From an uncultured Gemmatimonadales bacterium (lineage in GTDB: Bacteria > Gemmatimonadota > Gemmatimonadetes > Longimicrobiales > Gaopeijiaceae): 7,508 nt of DNA. A model generated the notes under the pieces. It did no database searches, was not told the DNA's origin, and was given only the letters and a program-made list of their open reading frames with translations. The first letter of the stretch is position 1. The number at the start of each line of letters is the position of its first letter. The translations under genes were made by a program, and so were the position numbers. Location: assembly GCA_937982605.1 (NCBI GenBank), contig CALJLC010000523.1:1-7508 (forward strand), given 5' to 3'. This document shows positions 1 to 6,789 of the stretch, piece after piece.

Positions 1-75
1 GGGATGATCATGGGTCACGCGGTGAACCCGCTCGTCCACCAGGGAGACGGGCTCGTGCACATCGCCGAGCTGTGA
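1..75 (+). CDS. C-terminal end of a probable succinylglutamate desuccinylase/aspartoacylase-like deacylase (5' truncated)
   Basis: Frame 1 is open from the window edge to a TGA at 73-75, giving 24 residues that end in HIAEL. The tail contains MGHAVNPLVHQGD followed by a hydrophobic stretch. This resembles the C-terminal beta-barrel end of AstE/AspA-type (M14-like) zinc deacylases, where an IGR-x3-P-x-V-x-x-GD-x-L-x-HI pattern is common. That comparison is from memory, and 24 residues are too few for a firm call. No catalytic residue lies in the visible part. The stop codon overlaps the GTG start of the next gene by 4 nt, so the two are probably co-translated. If the family call is right, the enzyme would remove an acyl group from an amino acid or related amine, in line with the hydrolases further downstream. 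Another enzyme with a similar barrel end is possible. Confidence 0.5.
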   Translation, partial: GMIMGHAVNPLVHQGDGLVHIAEL

Positions 76-1046
76 GGAGCGCGCGGCTCGCCCTCGCGCT
101 GGCCCTGCCGGCGCTCGCCGCGGGATGCGCGGCCGATCCGGACGCGCGCGGGTGGGAGTGCCTGGCGCCCGCCGCCGCGGGGGGTGGCTGGGATCTCACC
201 TGCCGGGCCGTGGGCAGCGTGCTCCAGGAGCTCGGGCTCGCGCCGGGCCTCGTGCGGACGACGAACCTGCCGGGTGCCGGGGGCGGCGTGGCCTATGCGC
301 GCACGGTCGCTCAGCGGAGCGACGACCCGAACGTCCTGGTCGCCGCCAGCCCCGCGACGATCCTCCGGCTGGCCCAGGGGCAGTTCGGCAGCCTCACCGA
401 GTCGGACGTACGCTGGGCCGGCGCGGTCGGGGCCGAGTACGCCGTGCTGGCGGTGTCGGCCGACGCTCCCTGGCGGACGCTCGACGACCTCCTCGACGCG
501 TGGCGGGCCGACCCGGGGTCGGTGATCGTGAGCGGCGGCTCCGCGGTGGCCGGCCAGGACCACATGAAGGTGCTGCTCCTGGCGCGCGAGGCCGGCATCG
601 ATCCGCTCCGCATCCGCTACGTCTCCTTCGACGGGGGCGGCGAGGCGATGACGGCGGTCCTCGGCGGCTTCGTCCACCTCTTCACGGGCGATGCCTCCGA
701 GGTCGAGGGCCAGGTCCAGGCGGGGCGGCTGCGGCCGCTCGCCGTGCTGGCGCCCGAGCGGATCGGAGGTCCGCTCGCCGGCGTGCCCACCGCGATCGAG
801 TCGGGGATCGACCTCACCTGGGTGACGTGGCGCGGCTTCTACGTCCCCAAGGAGATCACCGACGAGGAGTACCGCCGATGGGTCGACGTGCTGCGCACGC
901 TCGGGGCGTCTCCGGAGTGGGAGGCCGCGCGTCGTGCCAACCGGCTCGAGCGCTTCTTCCTCGTGGGCCCGGACTTCGAGGCGTTCGTGCACGAGCAGGT
1001 GCGCGACTTCCGCGCCATGTCGCGCGAGATCGGGCTGATCCGGTGA
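72..1046 (+). CDS. tctC: Tripartite tricarboxylate transporter substrate-binding lipoprotein (TctC/Bug family)
   Basis: This 324-residue protein is the extracytoplasmic receptor of a TTT transporter, which captures a small carboxylate and hands it to TctAB. It starts at GTG 72, inside the upstream stop (GTGA overlap). That start gives a short signal peptide: basic residues at 2 and 5, a hydrophobic core at about 6-17 and a lipobox-like LAAGC ending at Cys19. The -3 residue is Ala rather than Leu, so lipidation is likely but not certain. The mature protein opens with the family's ligand-loop signature, GGGWDLTCR at 37-45, followed by NLPGAGGG at about 65-72. A later region contains the typical GG-E-A-M-x-A-V-L-GG segment and a GVPT motif. 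Length matches the family (about 320-330). Cys30 and Cys44 flank the first ligand loop and could pair. Ligands known for this family include citrate, other di- and tricarboxylates, aromatic acids and amino acids; the sequence does not say which applies. It overlaps tctB by 4 nt. Confidence 0.93.
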   Translation: MRSARLALALALPALAAGCAADPDARGWECLAPAAAGGGWDLTCRAVGSVLQELGLAPGLVRTTNLPGAGGGVAYARTVAQRSDDPNVLVAASPATILRLAQGQFGSLTESDVRWAGAVGAEYAVLAVSADAPWRTLDDLLDAWRADPGSVIVSGGSAVAGQDHMKVLLLAREAGIDPLRIRYVSFDGGGEAMTAVLGGFVHLFTGDASEVEGQVQAGRLRPLAVLAPERIGGPLAGVPTAIESGIDLTWVTWRGFYVPKEITDEEYRRWVDVLRTLGASPEWEAARRANRLERFFLVGPDFEAFVHEQVRDFRAMSREIGLIR

Positions 1047-1585
1047 CGGAGCCCCCGGGCGACGCCGTGACGACGCCGACGGGCACGGGCCCCGCGTCGA
1101 CGGACGATGGCGACGCGTCGAGGGCAGCGGGTGCCGGCCCGAGCGGCAGCGGCGCGGACCGCCTCGTCGGCGGGGCGCTCCTCGTGGGCGGCATCGCGAC
1201 CGGCCTCGAGGCCACCACCTTCGACGTCGCCTTCCTCACCGACCCCGTCGGTCCGAAGGCGCTCCCGCTCTTCGTGGCCGTGACGCTGGCCCTCGCCGGC
1301 GCTTCGATGCTGGCCCGGCCGCGGGAGGGAGTCGGACTTCCGCCGCGCTCCGCCGCGATCAGGATGGCCGGCGCGGCCGGGGCCTTCCTGATCTACGCCG
1401 CCGTCCTCCCGTGGATCGGCTTCTACCTGGCCACCACCCTGGTCGTCGCGGCGCTCGCGGTGCTGTACCGCGGGCCCGCGAAGGGTGGCCTCGCGGCGGG
1501 ACTCGTGCTCACCACCGTCCTGTGGCTCCTCTTCGTGATCCTCCTCGCCCTCCCGCTGCCGGTCGGGGAGCTGTGGACGCGCTGA
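1043..1585 (+). CDS. tctB: Tripartite tricarboxylate transporter small membrane subunit (TctB)
   Basis: This 180-residue protein is the small integral membrane subunit of the TTT transporter. Start chosen: GTG 1043, which overlaps the tctC stop as GTGA. An in-frame GTG at 1067 would shorten it by 8 residues and cannot be excluded. Residues 1-38 are a low-complexity Gly/Ala/Thr/Ser/Asp-rich tail. Hydrophobic segments follow at about 40-54, 73-91, 107-141 (long enough for two helices) and 148-172. The DPVGPKALPL segment at 67-76 matches the family's GP-x-x-(F/L)P element before the second helix. TctB sequences are poorly conserved, so the call rests on topology, size and the position between tctC and tctA. 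The end overlaps tctA by 13 nt. Confidence 0.88.
   Translation: MTEPPGDAVTTPTGTGPASTDDGDASRAAGAGPSGSGADRLVGGALLVGGIATGLEATTFDVAFLTDPVGPKALPLFVAVTLALAGASMLARPREGVGLPPRSAAIRMAGAAGAFLIYAAVLPWIGFYLATTLVVAALAVLYRGPAKGGLAAGLVLTTVLWLLFVILLALPLPVGELWTR
1565..1570 (+). promoter_or_regulatory. Purine-rich Shine-Dalgarno-like run before tctA
   Basis: GGGGAG sits only 2 nt upstream of the GTG at 1573, closer than usual. Translation of tctA probably also depends on coupling to the end of tctB, which it overlaps by 13 nt. Confidence 0.35.
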
Positions 1586-3090
1586 GCGGGCTGCTCTCCG
1601 GCTTCTCGATCGCGCTCCAGCCGATCAACGTCGGGCTGGCGCTGGGAGGGGTCGGCGTCGGCACCTTCGTCGGCATGCTGCCGGGCATCGGCCCGATCAA
1701 CGCGATCGCGATCCTGATCCCCGTCATCTTCGCCGCCGGGATGCCGCCCGAGTCGGCGCTCATCCTGCTCGTCGGCATCTACTACGGCTCGCAGTACGGC
1801 AACTCGATCAGCACGATCCTGCTGAACGTCCCGGGCACGGCTTCCGCCGTCGTCACCGCCATCGACGGCCACGCCATGACTCGGGACGGGCGGAGCGGGC
1901 CCGCGCTCGCGATCTCCGCGATCGCCTCCTTCGTCGGAGGGACGCTCTCGATCTTCGGCCTCGTCCTCTTCGCGCCGCTCCTGGCCGCCTGGGCCATCCG
2001 CTTCGGCCCGGCCGAGTACTTCGCGCTGATGATCTTCGCTTTCTCGGCGCTCTCGAGCTTCGCCGGCGGGAGCCTGGTGCGGGCGCTCGCCTCCACGGGC
2101 TTCGGACTCTGGCTCGCCACCGTGGGGCTCGACCCGAACAGCGCGATCCCCCGCTATACGTTCGGCCAGCTCCAGCTCCTCGACGGGATGGACTTCGTCG
2201 TCGTGACGATCGGTCTCTTCGCCGTGAGCGAGGTCTTCCAGCTCCTGGAGGAGACCGATCGCGGGCAAGAAGCGGCCGCCGCGATCGGCCGGGTCGCCGT
2301 CTCGACGAAGGAGCTCGCGCTCACGGGATGGACGATGCTGCGCGGCAGCGTGCTCGGCTTCCTCGTCGGGGTGCTCCCCGGAGCGGGCGGGACGATCGCG
2401 TCGTTCCTGGCCTACAGCACCGAGGAGCGCATGGCGGGCCGGAGCGGCCGCTTCGGCCAGGGCGACATCCGGGGCGTCGCGGCGCCCGAGTCGGCGAACA
2501 ACGCCGCCGCCAACGGCGCGCTCATTCCCCTGCTCACCCTCGGCGTGCCGGGCAGCGGCACGACCGCCGTCCTCCTCGGCGCGCTCCTCGGCCTCGGGGT
2601 CACGCCCGGTCCGCTCCTCCTCGAGGAGCAGCCCGATCTCTTCTGGGGCCTCGCGGCGTCGATGTACGTCGGCAACGCCTTCCTCCTCCTGCTCAACCTT
2701 CCGCTGGTCGGCGTCTTCGTGAAGGCGCTGCAGGTGCCCCGCTGGATCCTGATCCCGTCGGTGGCGGCGCTCGCCTTCGTGGCGGTCTACGCCGTGAACG
2801 GCAGCGCCTTCGACCTCGTGCTCATGACCGCATTCGGCGCTGTCGGCTACCTCATGCGGATCTTCGGATTCCCGCTCGCTCCGGTGGTCCTGGGTCTGGT
2901 GCTCGGGCCGCTCATGGAGAAGAATCTCCGACGCGCCATGGCGCTCTCGGGCGGGGAGTGGGGCGTGCTCTTCGACTCGCCGATCGCGATCACCCTCTGG
3001 GCGATGGCGGCGGCGAGCCTGCTCGTACCCACGCTCCTCCGGCGGTGGACCCGGGAGCTCGTCGAGACCACGCCCGAAGAGGGACTCTGA
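1573..3090 (+). CDS. tctA: Tripartite tricarboxylate transporter large permease subunit (TctA)
   Basis: This 505-residue polytopic membrane protein is the translocating subunit of the TTT transporter, probably cation-coupled as in characterised TctA proteins. Start chosen: GTG 1573 (VDALSGLLSGF), because family members begin with a short leader before the G-F-x-x-A-L-x-P motif, seen here at 9-16. The same frame stays open upstream to ATG 1411, but that part reads as shadow of tctB. Two repeated LPG signatures are intact: LPGIGP at 36-41 in the first half and LPGAGGT at 268-274 in the second. The second is followed by the hallmark APESANNAAANGALIP at 304-318 and a TLGVPGSGT motif. The repeat fits the known internal duplication of the family. 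Full length, with no frameshift. The next gene starts 16 nt after its stop. Confidence 0.96.
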   Translation: MDALSGLLSGFSIALQPINVGLALGGVGVGTFVGMLPGIGPINAIAILIPVIFAAGMPPESALILLVGIYYGSQYGNSISTILLNVPGTASAVVTAIDGHAMTRDGRSGPALAISAIASFVGGTLSIFGLVLFAPLLAAWAIRFGPAEYFALMIFAFSALSSFAGGSLVRALASTGFGLWLATVGLDPNSAIPRYTFGQLQLLDGMDFVVVTIGLFAVSEVFQLLEETDRGQEAAAAIGRVAVSTKELALTGWTMLRGSVLGFLVGVLPGAGGTIASFLAYSTEERMAGRSGRFGQGDIRGVAAPESANNAAANGALIPLLTLGVPGSGTTAVLLGALLGLGVTPGPLLLEEQPDLFWGLAASMYVGNAFLLLLNLPLVGVFVKALQVPRWILIPSVAALAFVAVYAVNGSAFDLVLMTAFGAVGYLMRIFGFPLAPVVLGLVLGPLMEKNLRRAMALSGGEWGVLFDSPIAITLWAMAAASLLVPTLLRRWTRELVETTPEEGL

Positions 3091-3093
3091 GAC

Positions 3094-3098
3094 GGGGG
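3094..3098 (+). promoter_or_regulatory. Possible Shine-Dalgarno for the S15-family hydrolase
   Basis: A run of five G lies 8 nt before ATG 3107, within the 16-nt gap that is the only intergenic space in the window. It is a weak match to the Shine-Dalgarno core, but the position is right. Confidence 0.35.
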
Positions 3099-3106
3099 CA
3101 CCCGAG

Positions 3107-5149
3107 ATGACGGACCGCAGCGAGCCGCGCAGGATCACGCGGCGCGACTTCACGAAGGTGATGGGTCTCGCCGCCGCCGGCGCGGCGCTACCCGCCTGCG
3201 CCCCGGCCCCGCGATTCGGGCCGGACGGTCTGCCGCTGGACGGACCGTACGGCTCCACGATGACCGGTACGGTGATGGTGCCGATGCGCGACGGCGTGCG
3301 CCTGGCCACCGACGTCCACCTCCCGGTCAGGGACGGAACCCTCCTCGAAGGTCCCTGGCCTGTGATCCTGGAGCGCACCCCGTACGGCCGAAACGTGGCG
3401 AGCCGGTCCGAGCGCTCCCTGGCCGAGCCGGCACGGGCGAAGAGCCGGGCGGAAGTCGCGGAGATCTTCGTGCGCCGCGGATATGCCGTCGTGTACCAGG
3501 ACGTGCGCGGCCGGTACGACTCCGAGGGCGAGTACGTGAAGTACCTCGACGACGCGCCGGACGGCTACGACACCTGCGCGTGGATCCTGGAGCAGCCGTG
3601 GTGCGACGGCCGCATCGGCACGAAGGGGCTCTCCTACGCGGCGCACACCCAGGGCGCGCTCGCCTCGGCCGGAGCGCCGGGCGTGGCCGCGATGTTCCTC
3701 GATTCGGGCGGCTTCTCCAATTCCTACCAGGGAGGCATCCGGCAGGGAGGTGCCTTCGAGCTCAAGCAGGCCACGTGGGCGTACCGGAACGCCCTCGTCA
3801 GCCCCGAGGTCACCTCCGACCCCGAGGTGAAGGCGGCCATGGAAGCCGTCGACATCCACCGGTGGTTCCGCGAGATGCCGTGGGCTCCGGGGCGCTCGCC
3901 TGTCGCGCTCGCGCCGTCGTACGAGGCGTACCTCTTCGAGCAGTGGACGAAGGGTGCGTTCGACGACTACTGGAAGCAGCCGGGGATCTGGGCCGAGGGC
4001 TTCTGGGACGACTGGCCGGACGCGCCGATGGTCCACATGTCGTCGTGGTTCGACCCCTATCCGCGCACCGCGACCGACAACTACATGGGGCTGAAGGCGC
4101 GCAAGCGCGGGCCGGTCCGGCTGATCCTCGGTCCGTGGACGCACGGGGACCGCTCGCTGACGTACGCGGGCGACGTCGACTTCGGACCGGACGCGACGCT
4201 CGACGGCCAGCTCGCCGCGGACTTCTGGGAGCTGCGCGTACGCTTCTTCGACCGCTGGCTGCGCGGCGTGCCCAACGGCGTCGACGCGGAGCCGGCGGTC
4301 CACTACTTCGTGATGGGGGGCGGGAGCGGGCGCCGCAACGACGCCGGCCGCATGGACCACGGCGGCCGCTGGCGGACCGCCACGGACTGGCCGATCCCCG
4401 AGGCGGTCGACACGCCCTTCTACCTCGGCGCGGACGGCTCGCTCTCGACGAGCCCGCCGCGGGCCGTGGCCGACGACGGGGGCGAGGGCGGACGGGAGCC
4501 CGGCACCGCCGAGGGCCGGCTCACGTACCGCTACGACCCGGACGACCCCGTCCCGAGCATCGGCGGGACGATCACCTCGGGCGCTCCGATCATGGTCGGT
4601 GGCGCCTTCGACCAGCGGGAAGGGCCCGACTTCTTCGGCTCGACCGAGCCGTATCGTCCGCTCGCCGAGCGCCCGGACGTGCTCGTCTTCCAGACCGACC
4701 CGCTCGACGAGGACGTCGAGGTGACCGGACCACTCGTCGTGCGGCTCTGGATCTCCTCGGACTGCCCCGACACGGACTTCACCGCCAAGCTCGTCGACGT
4801 CCATCCGCCCAACGAAGACTACCCCGAGGGCTTCGCGATGAACGTCACCGACGGGATCGTCCGCTGCCGCTATCGTGACTCGTGGGAGCACCCCGAGCTC
4901 ATGACGCCCGGGGAAGTCTACGAGGTGACGATCGAGGCCTTCCCCACGAGCAATCTCTTCGCCGCGGGCCACCGCATCCGCCTCGACGTGTCGAGCAGCA
5001 ACTATCCGCACTTCGACCTGAACTTCAACACCGGCGAGCCCGAGGGGCGGGCGACGCGCAGCCGGATCGCGACGAACAGCGTGTACATGGACGCGACCCG
5101 GCCCTCCCACGTGGTCCTGCCCATCGTGCCGGCCGGGGAGAGCCCGTGA
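3107..5149 (+). CDS. Tat-exported CocE/NonD-family hydrolase (peptidase S15, X-Pro dipeptidyl-peptidase-like), lipoprotein
   Basis: This 680-residue alpha/beta hydrolase belongs to the family of cocaine esterase, glutaryl-7-ACA acylase and X-Pro dipeptidyl-peptidases, which cleave esters or amides. The N-terminus has a twin-arginine signal (TRRDFTK at 11-17), a hydrophobic stretch and a lipobox LPAC ending at Cys31, so it is probably exported folded and lipid-anchored. The hydrolase core starts near residue 50 (V-P-M-R-D-G-V-R-L). The inferred triad is Ser176 in GLSYAAHTQ, Asp316 in SSWFDPY and His346 in GPWTHGD, in the expected order. The elbow is G-x-S-Y-A, with Ala where Gly is classical; I recall this variant from other family members. 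Residues from about 395 to 675 form the non-catalytic jelly-roll domain (EVTGPLVVRLWISSD at about 538-552, ending near HFDLNFNTGE). It is somewhat longer than CocE (about 574), partly because of the signal region. The substrate is unknown. Its stop overlaps the next gene by 4 nt. Confidence 0.9.
   Translation: MTDRSEPRRITRRDFTKVMGLAAAGAALPACAPAPRFGPDGLPLDGPYGSTMTGTVMVPMRDGVRLATDVHLPVRDGTLLEGPWPVILERTPYGRNVASRSERSLAEPARAKSRAEVAEIFVRRGYAVVYQDVRGRYDSEGEYVKYLDDAPDGYDTCAWILEQPWCDGRIGTKGLSYAAHTQGALASAGAPGVAAMFLDSGGFSNSYQGGIRQGGAFELKQATWAYRNALVSPEVTSDPEVKAAMEAVDIHRWFREMPWAPGRSPVALAPSYEAYLFEQWTKGAFDDYWKQPGIWAEGFWDDWPDAPMVHMSSWFDPYPRTATDNYMGLKARKRGPVRLILGPWTHGDRSLTYAGDVDFGPDATLDGQLAADFWELRVRFFDRWLRGVPNGVDAEPAVHYFVMGGGSGRRNDAGRMDHGGRWRTATDWPIPEAVDTPFYLGADGSLSTSPPRAVADDGGEGGREPGTAEGRLTYRYDPDDPVPSIGGTITSGAPIMVGGAFDQREGPDFFGSTEPYRPLAERPDVLVFQTDPLDEDVEVTGPLVVRLWISSDCPDTDFTAKLVDVHPPNEDYPEGFAMNVTDGIVRCRYRDSWEHPELMTPGEVYEVTIEAFPTSNLFAAGHRIRLDVSSSNYPHFDLNFNTGEPEGRATRSRIATNSVYMDATRPSHVVLPIVPAGESP
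5135..5140 (+). promoter_or_regulatory. Shine-Dalgarno for the D-aminoacylase-like gene
   Basis: GGGGAG, continuing as AG, lies 5 nt before GTG 5146 and inside the end of the preceding gene. It supports GTG 5146 as the start rather than anything upstream in the same frame. Confidence 0.5.
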
Positions 5150-6789
5150 GTCGACCGCCGGGGACCGCACGAGGTCTCCGCGCCGACGGCCCCCGGCCGG
5201 CGCGGCCGGCTTCGCGCCGCCTCGCCGTCGTCGCCGCCGCGGGGCTCGCCGCCTGCGGCGCCCCGGACTTCGATGTCGTCATCGCGGGGGGGACGATCTA
5301 CGACGGCTCGGGTGGGGAACCGTTCGTGGCGGACGTGGGCGTGTCCGACGGCGTGATCGCCGCCGTGGGCGACCTCGCGGCCGCCACCGCGTTCGAGACG
5401 ATCGACGCTTCCGGGCTGGTCGTGGCGCCGGGCTTCATCGACGCGCACTCGCACGCCGAGCTGGACGAGCCGTGGGGTCACGACGCGGTCCCCTTCCTCA
5501 CCCAGGGGATCACGACCGTCGTGCTCGGGCTCGACGGGGGCGGCAGCCCCGACGTGGCCTCCGTGCTGGACGGATGGGAGGCGAACGGCATCGGGGTGAA
5601 CGCGCTCTACTTCGTCGGCCACAACGCGGTGCGGCGCCGGGTGATGGGCACCGACGCCCGCGCACCCGAGCCCGACGAGCTCGAGGAGATGAAGGCACTC
5701 GTTCGACGGGGCATGGAGGAGGGCGCCTTCGGGCTCTCGACCGGTCTGTTCTACACGCCGGGCACCTTCGCCGAGACCGGGGAGGTCGTCGAGCTGGCCA
5801 AGGTGGCTGCGGAGTGGGAAGGGGCCATCTACGACACGCACGATCGGGACCTAGGCGCCACGTATCCGGGGGTCGGCTTCGACTCCTCCGTTCTAGAGGC
5901 GAACCGGATCGCCGAGGAGTCGGGCCTGCGGGGGATCTTCTCGCACTTCAACCCACAGGGTGCCACGAACTACGGTCGCGCCGACGTCGGGGAGCGACTC
6001 ATCGAGGAGGCGCGCGCCCGGGGCGTCGAGATGTACGCGGCGCACCATCCCTACACCGCCACCCAGTCGAACCTCCGTTCGTACGCGCTGCCGCGCTGGG
6101 CGAGCGGAGGCGACACCGAGGCGGTCCTCGCTCGGTTCGCGCATCCCGACACCGGCACGGTGCTGCGCACACAGATCGTGGAGTCGCTGGCCATGCGCGG
6201 CGGGGCCGAAAAGATCCTGGTGGTCGAGGAGGACGAGCGGCTGAACGGGCGGACGCTCGCCGCGCTCGCGGGAGAATGGGGCGAGAGCGTGCCGGAGACC
6301 GTGCGACTCGTCATCGAGGAGTGGGGCAACGCCTCGGTGATGAACCTCGATCTCTACGATCTCGAGAACACCCGGTACCTGGCGCGCATGCCGTGGATGA
6401 TGACGTGCACCGACGGGCGCACGCCCGCGCCCGGGCAGGACGTCGGCCACCCGCGCGCGGCCGGGGCCTTCCCGCGCAAGATGCGCCTCTTCGCTCTGGA
6501 GTCCGACGACATCTCCGTGGCGTTCGCCGTTCGAAGCTTCAGCGGCCTGGCCGCCGACTTCTTCGGTCTGTCCGATCGCGGCTACGTCGAGGAAGGGAGG
6601 CGGGCCGACGTGGTCGTCCTCGACCTCGACCGCTACCGGGACTTCGCGACGATGGAGGAGCCCCGCCTCCTCTCCGAGGGCGTCGTCCACCTGATGGTGA
6701 ACGGACGCTTCGCGATTCGTGACGAGCGGCCGACAGGGATCCTCGCGGGCGAGCCCCTCCGCGCTCGGTGGGAGCACACCGGTGGCTGA
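5146..6789 (+). CDS. N-acyl-D-amino-acid deacylase (D-aminoacylase)-family amidohydrolase, predicted lipoprotein
   Basis: This 547-residue metal-dependent amidohydrolase belongs to the family that removes acyl groups from N-acyl-D-amino acids. GTG 5146 was chosen because it overlaps the previous stop (GTGA), has a Shine-Dalgarno and yields a complete signal peptide: an Arg-rich n-region with SRR at 23-25, a hydrophobic core and lipobox LAAC ending at Cys37. A beta-sandwich strand (DFDVVIAGGTIYDG) precedes the barrel. Likely metal ligands are His101 and His103 in DAHSH, His232 in THDRD, His267 in SHFN and Asp423 in CTDG. The bridging position is Asp130 in VLGLDG, 29 residues after His101, where classical D-aminoacylases have Cys in GNCG. 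HPRAAGAFPR (about 436-445) and the closing G-x-x-AD-V-V-V-L-D plus VNG elements are standard for the family. Family members are commonly cytoplasmic, so the lipoprotein signal is notable. True substrate uncertain; dipeptidase or another amidase activity is possible. It overlaps the next gene by 8 nt. Confidence 0.88.
   Translation: MSRPPGTARGLRADGPRPARPASRRLAVVAAAGLAACGAPDFDVVIAGGTIYDGSGGEPFVADVGVSDGVIAAVGDLAAATAFETIDASGLVVAPGFIDAHSHAELDEPWGHDAVPFLTQGITTVVLGLDGGGSPDVASVLDGWEANGIGVNALYFVGHNAVRRRVMGTDARAPEPDELEEMKALVRRGMEEGAFGLSTGLFYTPGTFAETGEVVELAKVAAEWEGAIYDTHDRDLGATYPGVGFDSSVLEANRIAEESGLRGIFSHFNPQGATNYGRADVGERLIEEARARGVEMYAAHHPYTATQSNLRSYALPRWASGGDTEAVLARFAHPDTGTVLRTQIVESLAMRGGAEKILVVEEDERLNGRTLAALAGEWGESVPETVRLVIEEWGNASVMNLDLYDLENTRYLARMPWMMTCTDGRTPAPGQDVGHPRAAGAFPRKMRLFALESDDISVAFAVRSFSGLAADFFGLSDRGYVEEGRRADVVVLDLDRYRDFATMEEPRLLSEGVVHLMVNGRFAIRDERPTGILAGEPLRARWEHTGG
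6770..6774 (+). promoter_or_regulatory. Shine-Dalgarno for the crotonase gene
   Basis: GGGAG lies 7 nt before GTG 6782, inside the last codons of the amidohydrolase gene. Good spacing supports GTG 6782 over later in-frame GTG codons. Confidence 0.5.

Noticed and set aside
15..992. Minus-strand open frame opposite tctC
   Set aside because: Arg/Ala/Pro-rich without family motifs; tctC fits its family along its whole length.
1411..1572. In-frame extension of tctA upstream of GTG 1573
   Set aside because: It overlaps the membrane segments of tctB in another frame, is Arg/Pro-rich, and TctA proteins start just before the G-F-x-x-A-L motif.
3091..3106. Possible terminator or promoter in the tctA to S15 gap
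   Set aside because: Only 16 nt, with no inverted repeat, T-run or promoter-like AT-rich box.
2328..3110. Second + strand open frame inside tctA
   Set aside because: Arg-rich alternate-frame shadow; the tctA frame holds the conserved APESANN and LPG motifs over the same bases.
1423..3378. Long open frame on the minus strand opposite tctA and the S15 gene start
   Set aside because: Its translation is dominated by Arg, Glu, Asp and Pro with no recognisable motif, as expected antisense to a GC-rich gene with biased third positions. The + strand carries clear TctA motifs.
4882..5145. In-frame extension of the amidohydrolase upstream of GTG 5146
   Set aside because: The extra 88 codons lie in the S15 gene and read as Arg/Pro-rich shadow. 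A start at 5146 has a Shine-Dalgarno and gives a clean lipoprotein signal.
3188..5170. Long open frame on the minus strand opposite the S15 hydrolase
   Set aside because: Composition is shadow-like (Arg, Val, Asp and His rich, no domain), while the + strand has a full catalytic triad.
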